From: CAWFGW01 sp963849955
GTDB taxonomy: Bacteria; Bacteroidota; Bacteroidia; Cytophagales; JAAEPT01
Direction: 5' to 3'
Length of the DNA: 64,000 nt
Assembly: GCA_963849955.1 (NCBI GenBank)
Contig: CAWKJU010000001.1
Location: 1 to 64,000 of the forward strand
Shown here piece by piece: positions 36,134-45,084 of this stretch (positions within the stretch are counted from its first letter, which is position 1; every line of letters begins with the position of its first letter). Position numbers and translations under genes: made by a program. Below the pieces are notes generated by a model. It worked only from the letters and a program-made list of their open reading frames with translations. It was not told the DNA's origin and made no database searches.

Positions 36134-36202
36134 ATCCCGCACCCTGATGCGGGATCTACCTGTCGTAAGCCAGGTATTCGTTTCCACAACAGCGAGATTG
36201 CC
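36134..36202. repeat. REP-like palindrome and second dispersed repeat, copy 3
   Basis: ATCCCGC (36134-36140) pairs with GCGGGAT (36149-36155), a common REP-type hairpin. It is joined to copy 3 of the second dispersed repeat (36151-36202, CTACCTGTCGTAAGCC, then ATTCGTTTCCACAAC and GAGATTGCC). Confidence 0.65.
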
Positions 36203-36396
36203 GCACTTCACGATACATCCAACTAACGTAAGCATTTTACCTCCCAATAGTAGTTCATATTCAATCTTTTAAATAAATTTGCAAACACTGTTTAGTTCTT
36301 AGTGTTGCAGATAGCTGTTTGCAGGTGTATGTAAAGAGCTTACAGGTAATGCTTTAGTTGATTCTGTGAACGACCTAATCAAAAGAACTTTCACAG
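36203..36396. other. Non-coding spacer before the beta-helix gene
   Basis: No gene seen. It probably holds the promoter of the beta-helix protein. The first ATG is at 36397. Confidence 0.5.
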
Positions 36397-36411
36397 ATGT
36401 ATGAAAAAAAC

Positions 36412-38661
36412 ATGGCTATGAAACCCGCTTTCTACTTACTTGCAGCCTTCGCTTTTGTGATCGTTTTTCACAATGCCCATTCCAACACCTTTGTTGTCTC
36501 TCAAACCACTGACCCGCAACTGCGTGTACTTGTTGAGGGTACTTTGCGTTGGGCAGTGGCACAGGCAGAAAAAAATCCAGGTAGGGATACGATTATTTTT
36601 GACCAAGCCTTAACTGACTCCACAATTGTTTTAAATAATGAGATACAAATAAGTGATGCGTTAGTTATCAAAGGAATAGGAATTGGTGGCATTACCATCG
36701 ATTGTCAGGAAATTACAAGAGCATTTTGGGTGGTTCCAGCGAATGATAAAAACCGATACGAATTTTCGGGTGTAACACTACTTAATGCAGTAGTGCCTTC
36801 TAACAGCAATTATCCCAACGGTGGAGCTATTTTGTGTGATAACCCGCAAACAACTAACCATTTGACTATTAAAAGATGTGTATTTAGTAACTGTAAAGCC
36901 TTCTCTGGTGGAGCTATTAGCTATACAGGTTCAGCGATTAGCATCGACTCGTGTTTGTTTTCCAATAATCAAATAACTAGTAATGGCGGGGCTTTGCATT
37001 TGTACATTAGCGAAGGAAGTGCAGAAATAAACCATTGCCACTTTGAATATAATCAAATCGATTATATGAGCCAATATGGACAAGGTGGCGCTATTAACAT
37101 ATCGCAATATGCCAGCACAACTCATATCGAAAATTCTTCATTTTTACGGAATAGCGCTATTTCCAGCGGTGGAGCAGTTTCCTATTCTACTGAACTAAAT
37201 GAGCCCTTGGTTGTTGCTAACTGTAGTTTTATTGGTAACTATGCTTATAAATATGAAGACGGAGTATTTAATGGAGAGGGAGGAGCTATAGCTGTTAGTA
37301 CTAGCACATTAGAGATGTATCACAGTACACTTGTGCGTAATACTTCAGGTAAAGGCGCAGCTGTGGCAATACAAGGCGAAAGCATATTAACTCAAAACTC
37401 AATTTATAATAGTAATTACTCTTTACAAGATCAAGGATACAGAGACATAACTGTTACCAGAGGAAAAATTCAAAGTTTAGGTGGCAACTTCGTACAGGAT
37501 ACAACTGGTTGGAAGTCTGTATATCAAGCTGGTGAAAAAGATGTGCTAAATTATGACACATCGAATTCGAATTTGTTTTATGGGGAAACAAATTTTAATA
37601 GCCTTACTTACTATATGCCACCTAGAGAAAACTCCCCAATAATAGGAGGAGCAGTGTCTTCTGAATATATAACTGATCAATTGGGAAATAAACGAGGTCA
37701 GCCAGCAGACATTGGAGCAATTGAAGGTTCCTATTACACCCCGCCTAGGGCTTACGCTGGAGAAGACGACACCATTTACACCGACCACTATGTGTTACAA
37801 GCTGCCGATGAGCCACAAGCTTATGAAACGTATTGGACATATAGTAGAAATTCCGAGCGGTTTTTAAATTATGATACTATTATGGGACTCGAACCATCCA
37901 ATAATCCCTATGTGTTGGTGTGGCATGTTTCGTTCGGAGATTCTGATCAAGAAGAATTAATAGACACCGTCCGAATCACAGTGTTGGATGCTGTTCCAAA
38001 AATCACCACCACGAAAATTGTCATCAAACAAAAAAGTATAGAAGAGGAACTGGACTTGAAAACCGTAGTAAAACCCTATAAAGCCATCGACTCCTTATGG
38101 ATTAGAGGGCCATTTTCGGTGTTGAAAGAAAGCGACCTCACCTACGAAGTCGATTACGAGAATTTTATTTTAAAATTGAGGGTATTGAACGACTCCATTC
38201 AGGAGTTTCAAGACAGCTTGTTGTTAGGCGTGTGTAATGGGTTTGGGAGCTGTGATTCAGCTTATTTTTCTATTGCGCGAGAGGGTGTTTTGCCCGTTTC
38301 TGGTGTCAAAGATATTAAAGTGTTCAACTTTATATCACCCAATGGTGACTGTAAAAATGAGGTGTTTGATTTTCAAATACGAACAAGCGCTAACGAACTA
38401 CTATCGTTTGTGAACCCTGAAACGCCATGTGGTTTATCAGAAAGTAGTGACTATGATAACCTATTTGGTCGCATTAAAAATATAGAAGTAATCATCTTTA
38501 ATCGCTGGGGTGATCAGGTGGCGCTTATTGATTCTTACTTTAAACCCATCACCAATGTATGGATACCCACGGAGTTGCCTGACGGCACGTATTATTACAA
38601 AATAGTGTTAGACTTGGGCAACAGTGAATTTAAAAAATCAGGGTTTTTGGAGTTGAGGTAA
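36412..38661 (+). CDS. Secreted right-handed beta-helix protein with gliding-associated (type B) C-terminal domain
   Basis: The longest frame begins at 36397 (754 residues); I prefer ATG 36412 or 36418, which begin the signal peptide (MKPAFYLLAA to HNAHS). A parallel beta-helix region (about 30-350) carries repeated GGAI/GGAL steps (GGAILCDN, GGAISYTG, GGALHLY, GGAINISQ). It ends in a choice-of-anchor Q-like motif (GQPADIGAIEG). Ig-like strands follow, then the gliding motility-associated (CHU_C-type, T9SS type B) domain (FISPNGDCKNEVF, VIIFNRWGDQV, LPDGTYYYKIVL). It is probably a large T9SS-exported surface protein, perhaps a polysaccharide-binding or adhesive one. Confidence 0.87.
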   Translation: MAMKPAFYLLAAFAFVIVFHNAHSNTFVVSQTTDPQLRVLVEGTLRWAVAQAEKNPGRDTIIFDQALTDSTIVLNNEIQISDALVIKGIGIGGITIDCQEITRAFWVVPANDKNRYEFSGVTLLNAVVPSNSNYPNGGAILCDNPQTTNHLTIKRCVFSNCKAFSGGAISYTGSAISIDSCLFSNNQITSNGGALHLYISEGSAEINHCHFEYNQIDYMSQYGQGGAINISQYASTTHIENSSFLRNSAISSGGAVSYSTELNEPLVVANCSFIGNYAYKYEDGVFNGEGGAIAVSTSTLEMYHSTLVRNTSGKGAAVAIQGESILTQNSIYNSNYSLQDQGYRDITVTRGKIQSLGGNFVQDTTGWKSVYQAGEKDVLNYDTSNSNLFYGETNFNSLTYYMPPRENSPIIGGAVSSEYITDQLGNKRGQPADIGAIEGSYYTPPRAYAGEDDTIYTDHYVLQAADEPQAYETYWTYSRNSERFLNYDTIMGLEPSNNPYVLVWHVSFGDSDQEELIDTVRITVLDAVPKITTTKIVIKQKSIEEELDLKTVVKPYKAIDSLWIRGPFSVLKESDLTYEVDYENFILKLRVLNDSIQEFQDSLLLGVCNGFGSCDSAYFSIAREGVLPVSGVKDIKVFNFISPNGDCKNEVFDFQIRTSANELLSFVNPETPCGLSESSDYDNLFGRIKNIEVIIFNRWGDQVALIDSYFKPITNVWIPTELPDGTYYYKIVLDLGNSEFKKSGFLELR

Positions 38662-38743
38662 ATAATATTAGTCTTTCAATATTGCTATAATATTTAAGTG
38701 ATTTTTTATTACTTTAGTTGGTTATAATTAAGATTAAAGCAAT

Positions 38744-40081
38744 ATGATTATTTCATTTCTTTATCCTTTTGATTTAAGAGGATTTGATGCACCTTATTTG
38801 TGGATCTATTTAGAACAAATAAGACAATTCAATAAAGAAAAAGAATGCATTTTTTTGTGCAGTTCTTCCTATTTGAAATCAAAAGAATATTTTCTAAACA
38901 ATAATCGTTGGGAGATAGGACAAGGTTGTTATTTTAAAGGATTCGAAGAGTCTGTTTCAAAATTTGAGCACGTAATTTTGGACGAGCAAAAGCTAAATGA
39001 AATTTATTGTTCTCAACCTGACGATCTTACATTTTTTAAGAATTATCTTATTAATATAATTCCAGAATTTGAAGTTTTACTTCTAGATGCTTTAAGTGGT
39101 ATTTTAGAAAAAGGAAAAATTGACGCAGTATTAACATGGTCTAATTGCGCAACTCTAAAGGCCGTATGTAATCAATTAGGAATTAAGTTAATCTATAATG
39201 AATTAGGGCCATTTCGACCCCCAGTATTTAGGAAGACAGGTTTTTTAGACTTTAGTGGCGTAAATGGATTTACAGAAGCAGCCGCAAGATTTGAAAAATT
39301 TAAAAGAGAAATTGAAGAAAAGACTATTCAATTAAATGATTACAACGAGTTAATCGATTTATTAAAAGGAGATGATCAGGATAGTTTGATTATCGACAAA
39401 GAATTGGAAGGTGAGTTTGATTTAGGTTTGATATTTCAAGTAGAAAATGATTCTAATGTAATCGCATATTCAAATGGATTTAACAATGTTAAATTGATAG
39501 AATATGCAAAAGAAAAATACAAGGATAAAAAAATAGTTGGCAGAAATCATCCAGCAGGGGAAAAAGATTATTCTAATCTGGTAAAGATTGATTACTCTTC
39601 CAACTCTATTGAGTTTATAAAAAAAAGTAAAAAACTAATTACTGTAAATTCTGGGGCCGCACTAGAAGCCGCATTACTGCGAAAAGAAGTTGAGATATTA
39701 GGGGATAGTCCCTATGCTATTTTAAATAATATTAATCCAACTCTGAGTGTCGATGATCACCTTTTAGCCCTTAATTTTCTTTCGCTTAATTATTTAGTTC
39801 CATTCTCAGAAGTGTTTCAACGGGAATATGTTGAATTTAGATTATCTAACCCTACTGAAAGTGAAATTAATTTAAAACACATTAATGTGTATCAATCACA
39901 ATTATTAAAGGATTACAAAGAAAAATTGGCACAAGAATTAACCAGAGTAAACGAATTGAAAAACGAGAAAAATAGAATTGAACAGAGCTTGATGGAGACA
40001 CTAAATTCATATAGTTATCGATTCACTTATCCAATGAGAAAAATGAAAGCTGTAATGCTTATGATTATAGGGAAAAGTTAA
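38744..40081 (+). CDS. Capsule/LPS Kdo-transferase-like glycosyltransferase
   Basis: A 445-residue cytoplasmic or peripheral enzyme of a surface-glycan cluster. The region about 160-350 resembles KpsS/KpsC and GT99-type Kdo transferases: NELGPFRPPVFRKTGFLDF, RNHPAGE, and the TVNSGAALEAALLRKEVEILGD motif typical of these folds. A Lys/Glu-rich coiled coil (about 390-430) and a hydrophobic end may anchor it. GT99 Kdo transferases build the terminator residue in some ABC-exported glycans, and the Wzm/Wzt pair follows directly. Family placement is by motif only. Confidence 0.6.
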   Translation: MIISFLYPFDLRGFDAPYLWIYLEQIRQFNKEKECIFLCSSSYLKSKEYFLNNNRWEIGQGCYFKGFEESVSKFEHVILDEQKLNEIYCSQPDDLTFFKNYLINIIPEFEVLLLDALSGILEKGKIDAVLTWSNCATLKAVCNQLGIKLIYNELGPFRPPVFRKTGFLDFSGVNGFTEAAARFEKFKREIEEKTIQLNDYNELIDLLKGDDQDSLIIDKELEGEFDLGLIFQVENDSNVIAYSNGFNNVKLIEYAKEKYKDKKIVGRNHPAGEKDYSNLVKIDYSSNSIEFIKKSKKLITVNSGAALEAALLRKEVEILGDSPYAILNNINPTLSVDDHLLALNFLSLNYLVPFSEVFQREYVEFRLSNPTESEINLKHINVYQSQLLKDYKEKLAQELTRVNELKNEKNRIEQSLMETLNSYSYRFTYPMRKMKAVMLMIIGKS

Positions 40082-40143
40082 AGGAGGTATTTTAGATTGA
40101 TTACATATGTTTTTTTTACCTTTACATACTATTAACATTCATC

Positions 40144-40908
40144 ATGAGTATCATTTCTTCAGAGAACTACCAAATAATTCGCTCACTGACAATTAAAGAT
40201 TTAAAGCTTAAGTATAAAAACTCAATTCTTGGGTATTTCTGGAGCTTGCTTCATCCGATTATATACATATCGATTTTTTACGTTGTATTTAGCCAAGCCT
40301 TCCCCATGGTTGACAATTATTCTCTGTATGTTATTTCAGGTATTCTTTTTTGGACCTTCTTTGCAACTTCATCAAGTCAAATAATTAATTCTATAGTCGG
40401 TAATTCTTCTATTATTAAATCAATATATATACCTAGTTACTATTTTGCCCTTTCAATGATGATGAGTGGGTTAGTGAATCTATTGTTAGCTTTAGTGCCA
40501 TTCCTATTCGTAATGTGGTATTTAGGTGCCCCTATTGGTTTTCACTTGATAATGATAGTTCCAGTCACAATTTTATTAGGTGTTTTTACATATGGCATGT
40601 CTTTAGCTTTATGTTCGTTAAATGTATTCTATCGAGATGTGTCTATACTGTGGTTGTCGCTTAGTCCCGCTCTTTTTTACGCTACGCCAGTTGCCTATTC
40701 AATAGATATAATTCCCGAAAAGTGGTTGTGGTTGTTTAAATTTAATCCCCTCGTTCATTATTTTGAAGCTATACATGATATTCTATATAATGGGTTTTGG
40801 CTGTCCTTGAATCAACTTTTAATAATGATTTGTATATCACTTTTATTCCTATGGATAGGACAAAGTATTTATAAGAAGCTAGAAAAAGGATTTGTTTCTA
40901 ATTTGTAA
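40144..40908 (+). CDS. wzm: ABC-2 type polysaccharide exporter permease
   Basis: A 254-residue inner-membrane permease with about six hydrophobic segments. Starts RSLTIKDLKLKYKNSILGYFWSLL, the signature of the Wzm/TagG family. Conserved Trp/Pro-rich turns (SPALFYATPVAYS, KFNPLVHYFEAI) are present. It works with Wzt to export a glycan across the inner membrane. Its stop overlaps the Wzt start by 1 bp (AATGA). Confidence 0.92.
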   Translation: MSIISSENYQIIRSLTIKDLKLKYKNSILGYFWSLLHPIIYISIFYVVFSQAFPMVDNYSLYVISGILFWTFFATSSSQIINSIVGNSSIIKSIYIPSYYFALSMMMSGLVNLLLALVPFLFVMWYLGAPIGFHLIMIVPVTILLGVFTYGMSLALCSLNVFYRDVSILWLSLSPALFYATPVAYSIDIIPEKWLWLFKFNPLVHYFEAIHDILYNGFWLSLNQLLIMICISLLFLWIGQSIYKKLEKGFVSNL

Positions 40909-41645
40909 TGATTGATATGAAAACAGATTTAATCATAGAGGCTAAAAATTTAGATGTATCCTTTTATATTCAAGGGCATGGTATGAACTCTTTAAAGGAG
41001 TTTTTAATGTCATTAGGTACAAAAAAACCATTTGTAAGAAAACAGGTGATTTTCGATTTAAATTTATCTATAAAAAGAGGGGAATGCTTTGGAATTATAG
41101 GTAGAAATGGATCGGGTAAGAGTACTCTGTTAAGGGTCTTGTCAGGTATAATCAAACCTGATAGTGGTGAGTTATGTATCAATGGCAAGGTTGCGCCTTT
41201 ACTAGCGTTAGGAGTAGGTTTAGAACCCGAGTTAAGCGGTTATGAAAATATAAAATTATGTAGTTCTTTAATGAAGGTTCCCTCAGCTCAAATAAAAAAA
41301 TCTGTTGCGGAAATAATGTCTTTTAGTGAGTTATCCCACGAACAATTATCAATGCAGGTAAAGCGATATTCATCAGGTATGGTAAGTAGGTTAGGTTTTG
41401 CCATTGCTGTATCTACAGATCCAGAAATATTGATTATTGATGAAGCGTTATCTGTAGGAGATAAGTTTTTTAAAGAAAAGTGCTACAAACGAATAGATGA
41501 GATTAAAAATTCTGGTGCAACCATTATTTTTGTCTCACAAGAACCAAGAGAGTTGAAAAAAATATGTAGTAGAGGCATGATTCTTAATGCTGGTAAGATA
41601 ACATTTGTTGGGTCTATTGATGAAATCGAATCAAAATATCAATAA
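40908..41645 (+). CDS. wzt: ABC exporter ATP-binding protein
   Basis: A 245-residue ATPase. Walker A GRNGSGKST is about residues 65-73, the signature YSSGM about 160, and Walker B ILIIDEAL about 180. It starts at ATG 40908 or the in-frame ATG 40917. Unlike Wzt proteins that bind the export substrate, it lacks a C-terminal carbohydrate-binding domain, so the glycan probably follows the unmodified or TagH/KpsT route. It powers the permease next to it. Confidence 0.9.
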   Translation: MIDMKTDLIIEAKNLDVSFYIQGHGMNSLKEFLMSLGTKKPFVRKQVIFDLNLSIKRGECFGIIGRNGSGKSTLLRVLSGIIKPDSGELCINGKVAPLLALGVGLEPELSGYENIKLCSSLMKVPSAQIKKSVAEIMSFSELSHEQLSMQVKRYSSGMVSRLGFAIAVSTDPEILIIDEALSVGDKFFKEKCYKRIDEIKNSGATIIFVSQEPRELKKICSRGMILNAGKITFVGSIDEIESKYQ

Positions 41646-41650
41646 AAAAT

Positions 41651-42721
41651 ATGATTCATTGTAATAATTTTGATTTTCTAAGACTACTTTTTGCAATTTT
41701 CGTAATTATAACACACTCTTATCCTTTATCAGGTCTAGCTGAAAGTGACTGGCTGAGTCAGCTTACCAACGGGCAAATTTCTTTTTCCTATTTAGGTGTG
41801 AAAGGTTTTTTTGTAATCAGTGGATTTTTAATTTTTCAAAGTTTGTGTCGCAGTAAAAGTTTAGTCGATTATTTCTGGAAAAGAGTATTAAGATTATTTC
41901 CCGCACTGATTGTAGTTTTGCTTTTAACTTTAATTTTCGGTTTTTTTGTTTACAATAATAAGGAGGTTTCATATTTTAATAATCCATCAGTTTGGAGTTA
42001 TTTACCTAATAATTTAATGTTATATAAAACTCAGTTTACTATACCTGGAATTTTTGATGTTAATCCTTACCCACAATCTATTAATGGTTCTTTATGGACA
42101 ATACCTTACGAGTTTAGTCTATATATTTTAGTTGCCCCGTTATTCTTTATAAGAAGAATGAATAAGATATTAATTATTGCTTTAACTCTAGTTTTTTTCA
42201 TTTTAGTTATCACAAGTTTTTCTATCAACGTTCAAAGTAAGTCATGGTATGCAATTAATAATCTTCAATTTTTAGATTTGAGTGGTTTTTTTATTGCAGG
42301 CTCTATTATAGCGGCTATCGAATTAGAAAAGAAGAAATATTTTAATATTCTAAGTTATTTATCAATCTGTATTTTCATCATTTCCTTATATTTTGGTTTT
42401 TTCCAATTGTTAAAGCTTATGTTGATTCCTATTATTACAATTTGGATAGGAAGTAGTTCAACTTCATATATAAATCAAATAGGAAACAAAATCGGAGATT
42501 TGTCTTATGGTATTTATATTTATAGTTTTCCTGTTCAACAAACTTTAGTCTATTATTTTGGGTTAGACCTGATTCCATTAATGATGTGTAGTTTTTTGAT
42601 TTCTAGTATTTTGGCTTATTTTTCTTGGCATTTAATAGAGTCAGAAGCTTTAAAATTCAAGAAATTATTTTCTAATATACCTATACCTTCTTTGTTTAAA
42701 GCAAAAAATGAATTGTTGTGA
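41651..42721 (+). CDS. Acyltransferase 3 family membrane protein
   Basis: A 356-residue integral membrane acyltransferase with about ten hydrophobic segments. The NNFDFLRLLFAIFVIITHSYPL start with its catalytic-type His, the RVLRLFP turn and VDYFWKR are typical of Acyl_transf_3 (OatA/WecH) proteins. It probably O-acetylates the glycan made by this cluster. It starts 5 bp after the Wzt stop and overlaps the next gene by 14 bp. Confidence 0.88.
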   Translation: MIHCNNFDFLRLLFAIFVIITHSYPLSGLAESDWLSQLTNGQISFSYLGVKGFFVISGFLIFQSLCRSKSLVDYFWKRVLRLFPALIVVLLLTLIFGFFVYNNKEVSYFNNPSVWSYLPNNLMLYKTQFTIPGIFDVNPYPQSINGSLWTIPYEFSLYILVAPLFFIRRMNKILIIALTLVFFILVITSFSINVQSKSWYAINNLQFLDLSGFFIAGSIIAAIELEKKKYFNILSYLSICIFIISLYFGFFQLLKLMLIPIITIWIGSSSTSYINQIGNKIGDLSYGIYIYSFPVQQTLVYYFGLDLIPLMMCSFLISSILAYFSWHLIESEALKFKKLFSNIPIPSLFKAKNELL

Positions 42722-44993
42722 TATAATAGTTCCAATTTATGTGCCTTCTGAAGAGACATTGACACTTGTCAAATCTTGTTTAAAGAGTATCGTAGATAAA
42801 ACCAAGTTTCCTTATCGACTAATCCTCATAAATGATTTAAGTCCACTAGAAGAATTAACTCAAGATTTTTTAATTGAGTTCTTAAATGAGCATCAAGAAA
42901 ACCATGATATAGTCGTTATAAACAATGAAAGAAATTATGGGTTCGTTAAGACGGTAAACATAGGGATGTCACAAAGCACTACTAATGACGTAGTGTTGTT
43001 AAACAATGATACAGAAGTGACTTACGGTTGGCTTACAAAGATGGAAGAATGTGCCTATTCTGATGATAAAATAGCAACAGTATCACCATTTTCAAACGCT
43101 GCTACCATTCTCTCTCTACCTGTTTTTTTAGAAGATAATTCGTTACCTGACAACTATTCATTGGAAGAAGTGGCTAGGCTTGTAGAGAAATATTCACCTG
43201 TGCTTAGACCCGAATTACCAACAGCCCATGGATTTTGCATGTTCATTAAACGTTCTATTTTAAATTTGGTAGGGTTATTTGATCATGAAACCTTTGGTAG
43301 AGGATATGGAGAGGAAAACGATTTCAGTTGCCGCTGTATTTCTCTTGGGTATCAAAATATTTTGGATGATAGAACCTTTATTTATCATAAAGGAGAAGCA
43401 TCCTTTCAAGGTGGAAAAGCTAAAATCATAGAGAAACACTTAAACATAATTAACGAAAGGTATCCTTTTTATTTAAAAAGTATTCAAAATTTTATCACTG
43501 TTAACCCATTAAAGATACACCAGAATATTTTTAATAATTTAATAAACCTTAACCATAAAGTTAATCCTAAAGTAGTATTAGATGAAGTTAAAAACATACT
43601 AATCATAGTTCACGGTTTTGGCGGAGGTACTCAAAAATATATTGATGATCTAAAAGTAAGACTGGAAGATAAATTTAACTTGTTTTCATTAGTTTCTTAT
43701 AGATCCCATTTTGAACTAATTTTTCCGGATCAAACAACAAAAGTCCAAATTCAGCATCCCCATGAATTGATAGATTTTAACACAACATCAACGAAGTACT
43801 TTTATTCAATACTTAAGGAGTTGATAACAGATATAAATCCTCAAGTTATTTTTGTAAATAGTTTTATATTTTCAAGTTTTGATATTGTCACTATTGCAAA
43901 TGAAAAGAGTATTCCTATTGTCTACACTCTCCACGATTTTAATTTAATCTGTCCTACAAATCACTTTATAGATAATGAAAATAATTACTGTGGTATTTGT
44001 GAACATGGAAGCGAAAGAAAAAATTGTTTGGTCGGAAATATGTATTATTGGATAAATAATATGAGTGCAGTTCAACTAAATCTTTATAGAGACTATGTTG
44101 CTGAAAATGTTATTGAGAAGATTGATTTTTTTATTTCTCCATCCGATTCTGCAGCGAAAATTTTCAAATCATTTTACAATAAGAGAAAAATAAATATTTC
44201 TGTAATTGAACATGCAATACCACCTATAAAAAAGATACTTGAGAATCGAAGTGATAATATTAATATCAAGATAGCGGTAATTGGTTCTATAGGTCACCAT
44301 AAAGGCATAAAATATTTACCCCAAATTTGTAGAAATTTAAATAAAGCTGGTATTGAGGTTCATTTATTTGGAGAGTTGGAGTTTCCAATTAAAGGAATTA
44401 TTGATCATGGCACCTATGAGTTTAATAAACTACAGGATAAAATAGCTGAAGAAAGAATAGACATAGCTCTATTACCATCCATTTGGCCAGAGACATTTAT
44501 GTACACTCTTTCAGAGTGTATTGAATTAAACATACCTATAATCACTAATGAGCTTGGAGCACCAGGTGATCGCGTAAACAAATTAGGTGTAGGTTGGGTA
44601 ACTGATACTTCGGACACTTCAAAAGTAACGAAACTTATCTTAGATATTAATGAAGATAGAGAATTGTTACTGGAGAAAAAGGCAAAGATCAAATTGATTA
44701 ATACAGGTAACTACTTTGAGTATCTAGATAGATATGAACAATTATTTACTAACATAACTTCTTCAGTGAATAATGATAGTTATAATTCAGCAATCTATAA
44801 AAGACTTAGTGGTCACAATACAATAAACCTTTCCCACAATAGTCAACTGAATTTTACACCAGAGTTTATTCAATTAATGAATATTATAAAAGGAGTGGTT
44901 ATCAGGATTAAGTTGATTTATTTGTATAAGGCAATAATCTTTGTTAAAAGGAATGGTTTCAAACAATTCCTTAAAAAATTATTCTCTAAATAA
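42708..44993 (+). CDS. Two-domain glycosyltransferase (GT2 + GT4-like)
   Basis: A 761-residue enzyme with two catalytic domains. The first (about 1-270) is a GT-A family 2 domain: VPIYVPSEETL, VVLLNNDTEV with its DxD-like pair, and a Glu-rich EENDFSCR end. The second (about 300-690) is GT-B, with an NPQVIFVNSF/YTLHDFNLICP segment and GSIGHHKGIKYLP and ETFMYTLSE motifs typical of GT4. Residues 700-761 are a basic tail. Fusion of two transferases suggests that two sugars are added in sequence. No membrane segment, so it is probably peripheral. Confidence 0.85.
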   Translation: MNCCDIIVPIYVPSEETLTLVKSCLKSIVDKTKFPYRLILINDLSPLEELTQDFLIEFLNEHQENHDIVVINNERNYGFVKTVNIGMSQSTTNDVVLLNNDTEVTYGWLTKMEECAYSDDKIATVSPFSNAATILSLPVFLEDNSLPDNYSLEEVARLVEKYSPVLRPELPTAHGFCMFIKRSILNLVGLFDHETFGRGYGEENDFSCRCISLGYQNILDDRTFIYHKGEASFQGGKAKIIEKHLNIINERYPFYLKSIQNFITVNPLKIHQNIFNNLINLNHKVNPKVVLDEVKNILIIVHGFGGGTQKYIDDLKVRLEDKFNLFSLVSYRSHFELIFPDQTTKVQIQHPHELIDFNTTSTKYFYSILKELITDINPQVIFVNSFIFSSFDIVTIANEKSIPIVYTLHDFNLICPTNHFIDNENNYCGICEHGSERKNCLVGNMYYWINNMSAVQLNLYRDYVAENVIEKIDFFISPSDSAAKIFKSFYNKRKINISVIEHAIPPIKKILENRSDNINIKIAVIGSIGHHKGIKYLPQICRNLNKAGIEVHLFGELEFPIKGIIDHGTYEFNKLQDKIAEERIDIALLPSIWPETFMYTLSECIELNIPIITNELGAPGDRVNKLGVGWVTDTSDTSKVTKLILDINEDRELLLEKKAKIKLINTGNYFEYLDRYEQLFTNITSSVNNDSYNSAIYKRLSGHNTINLSHNSQLNFTPEFIQLMNIIKGVVIRIKLIYLYKAIIFVKRNGFKQFLKKLFSK

Positions 44994-45084
44994 TTTAATC
45001 AGTGTTATTTTAGTGTTTCGTAAAGTATAGCATTCCCATTTTATTTAGGAAAGATTACACAAATGGCAATTAAATAATTGTTTC

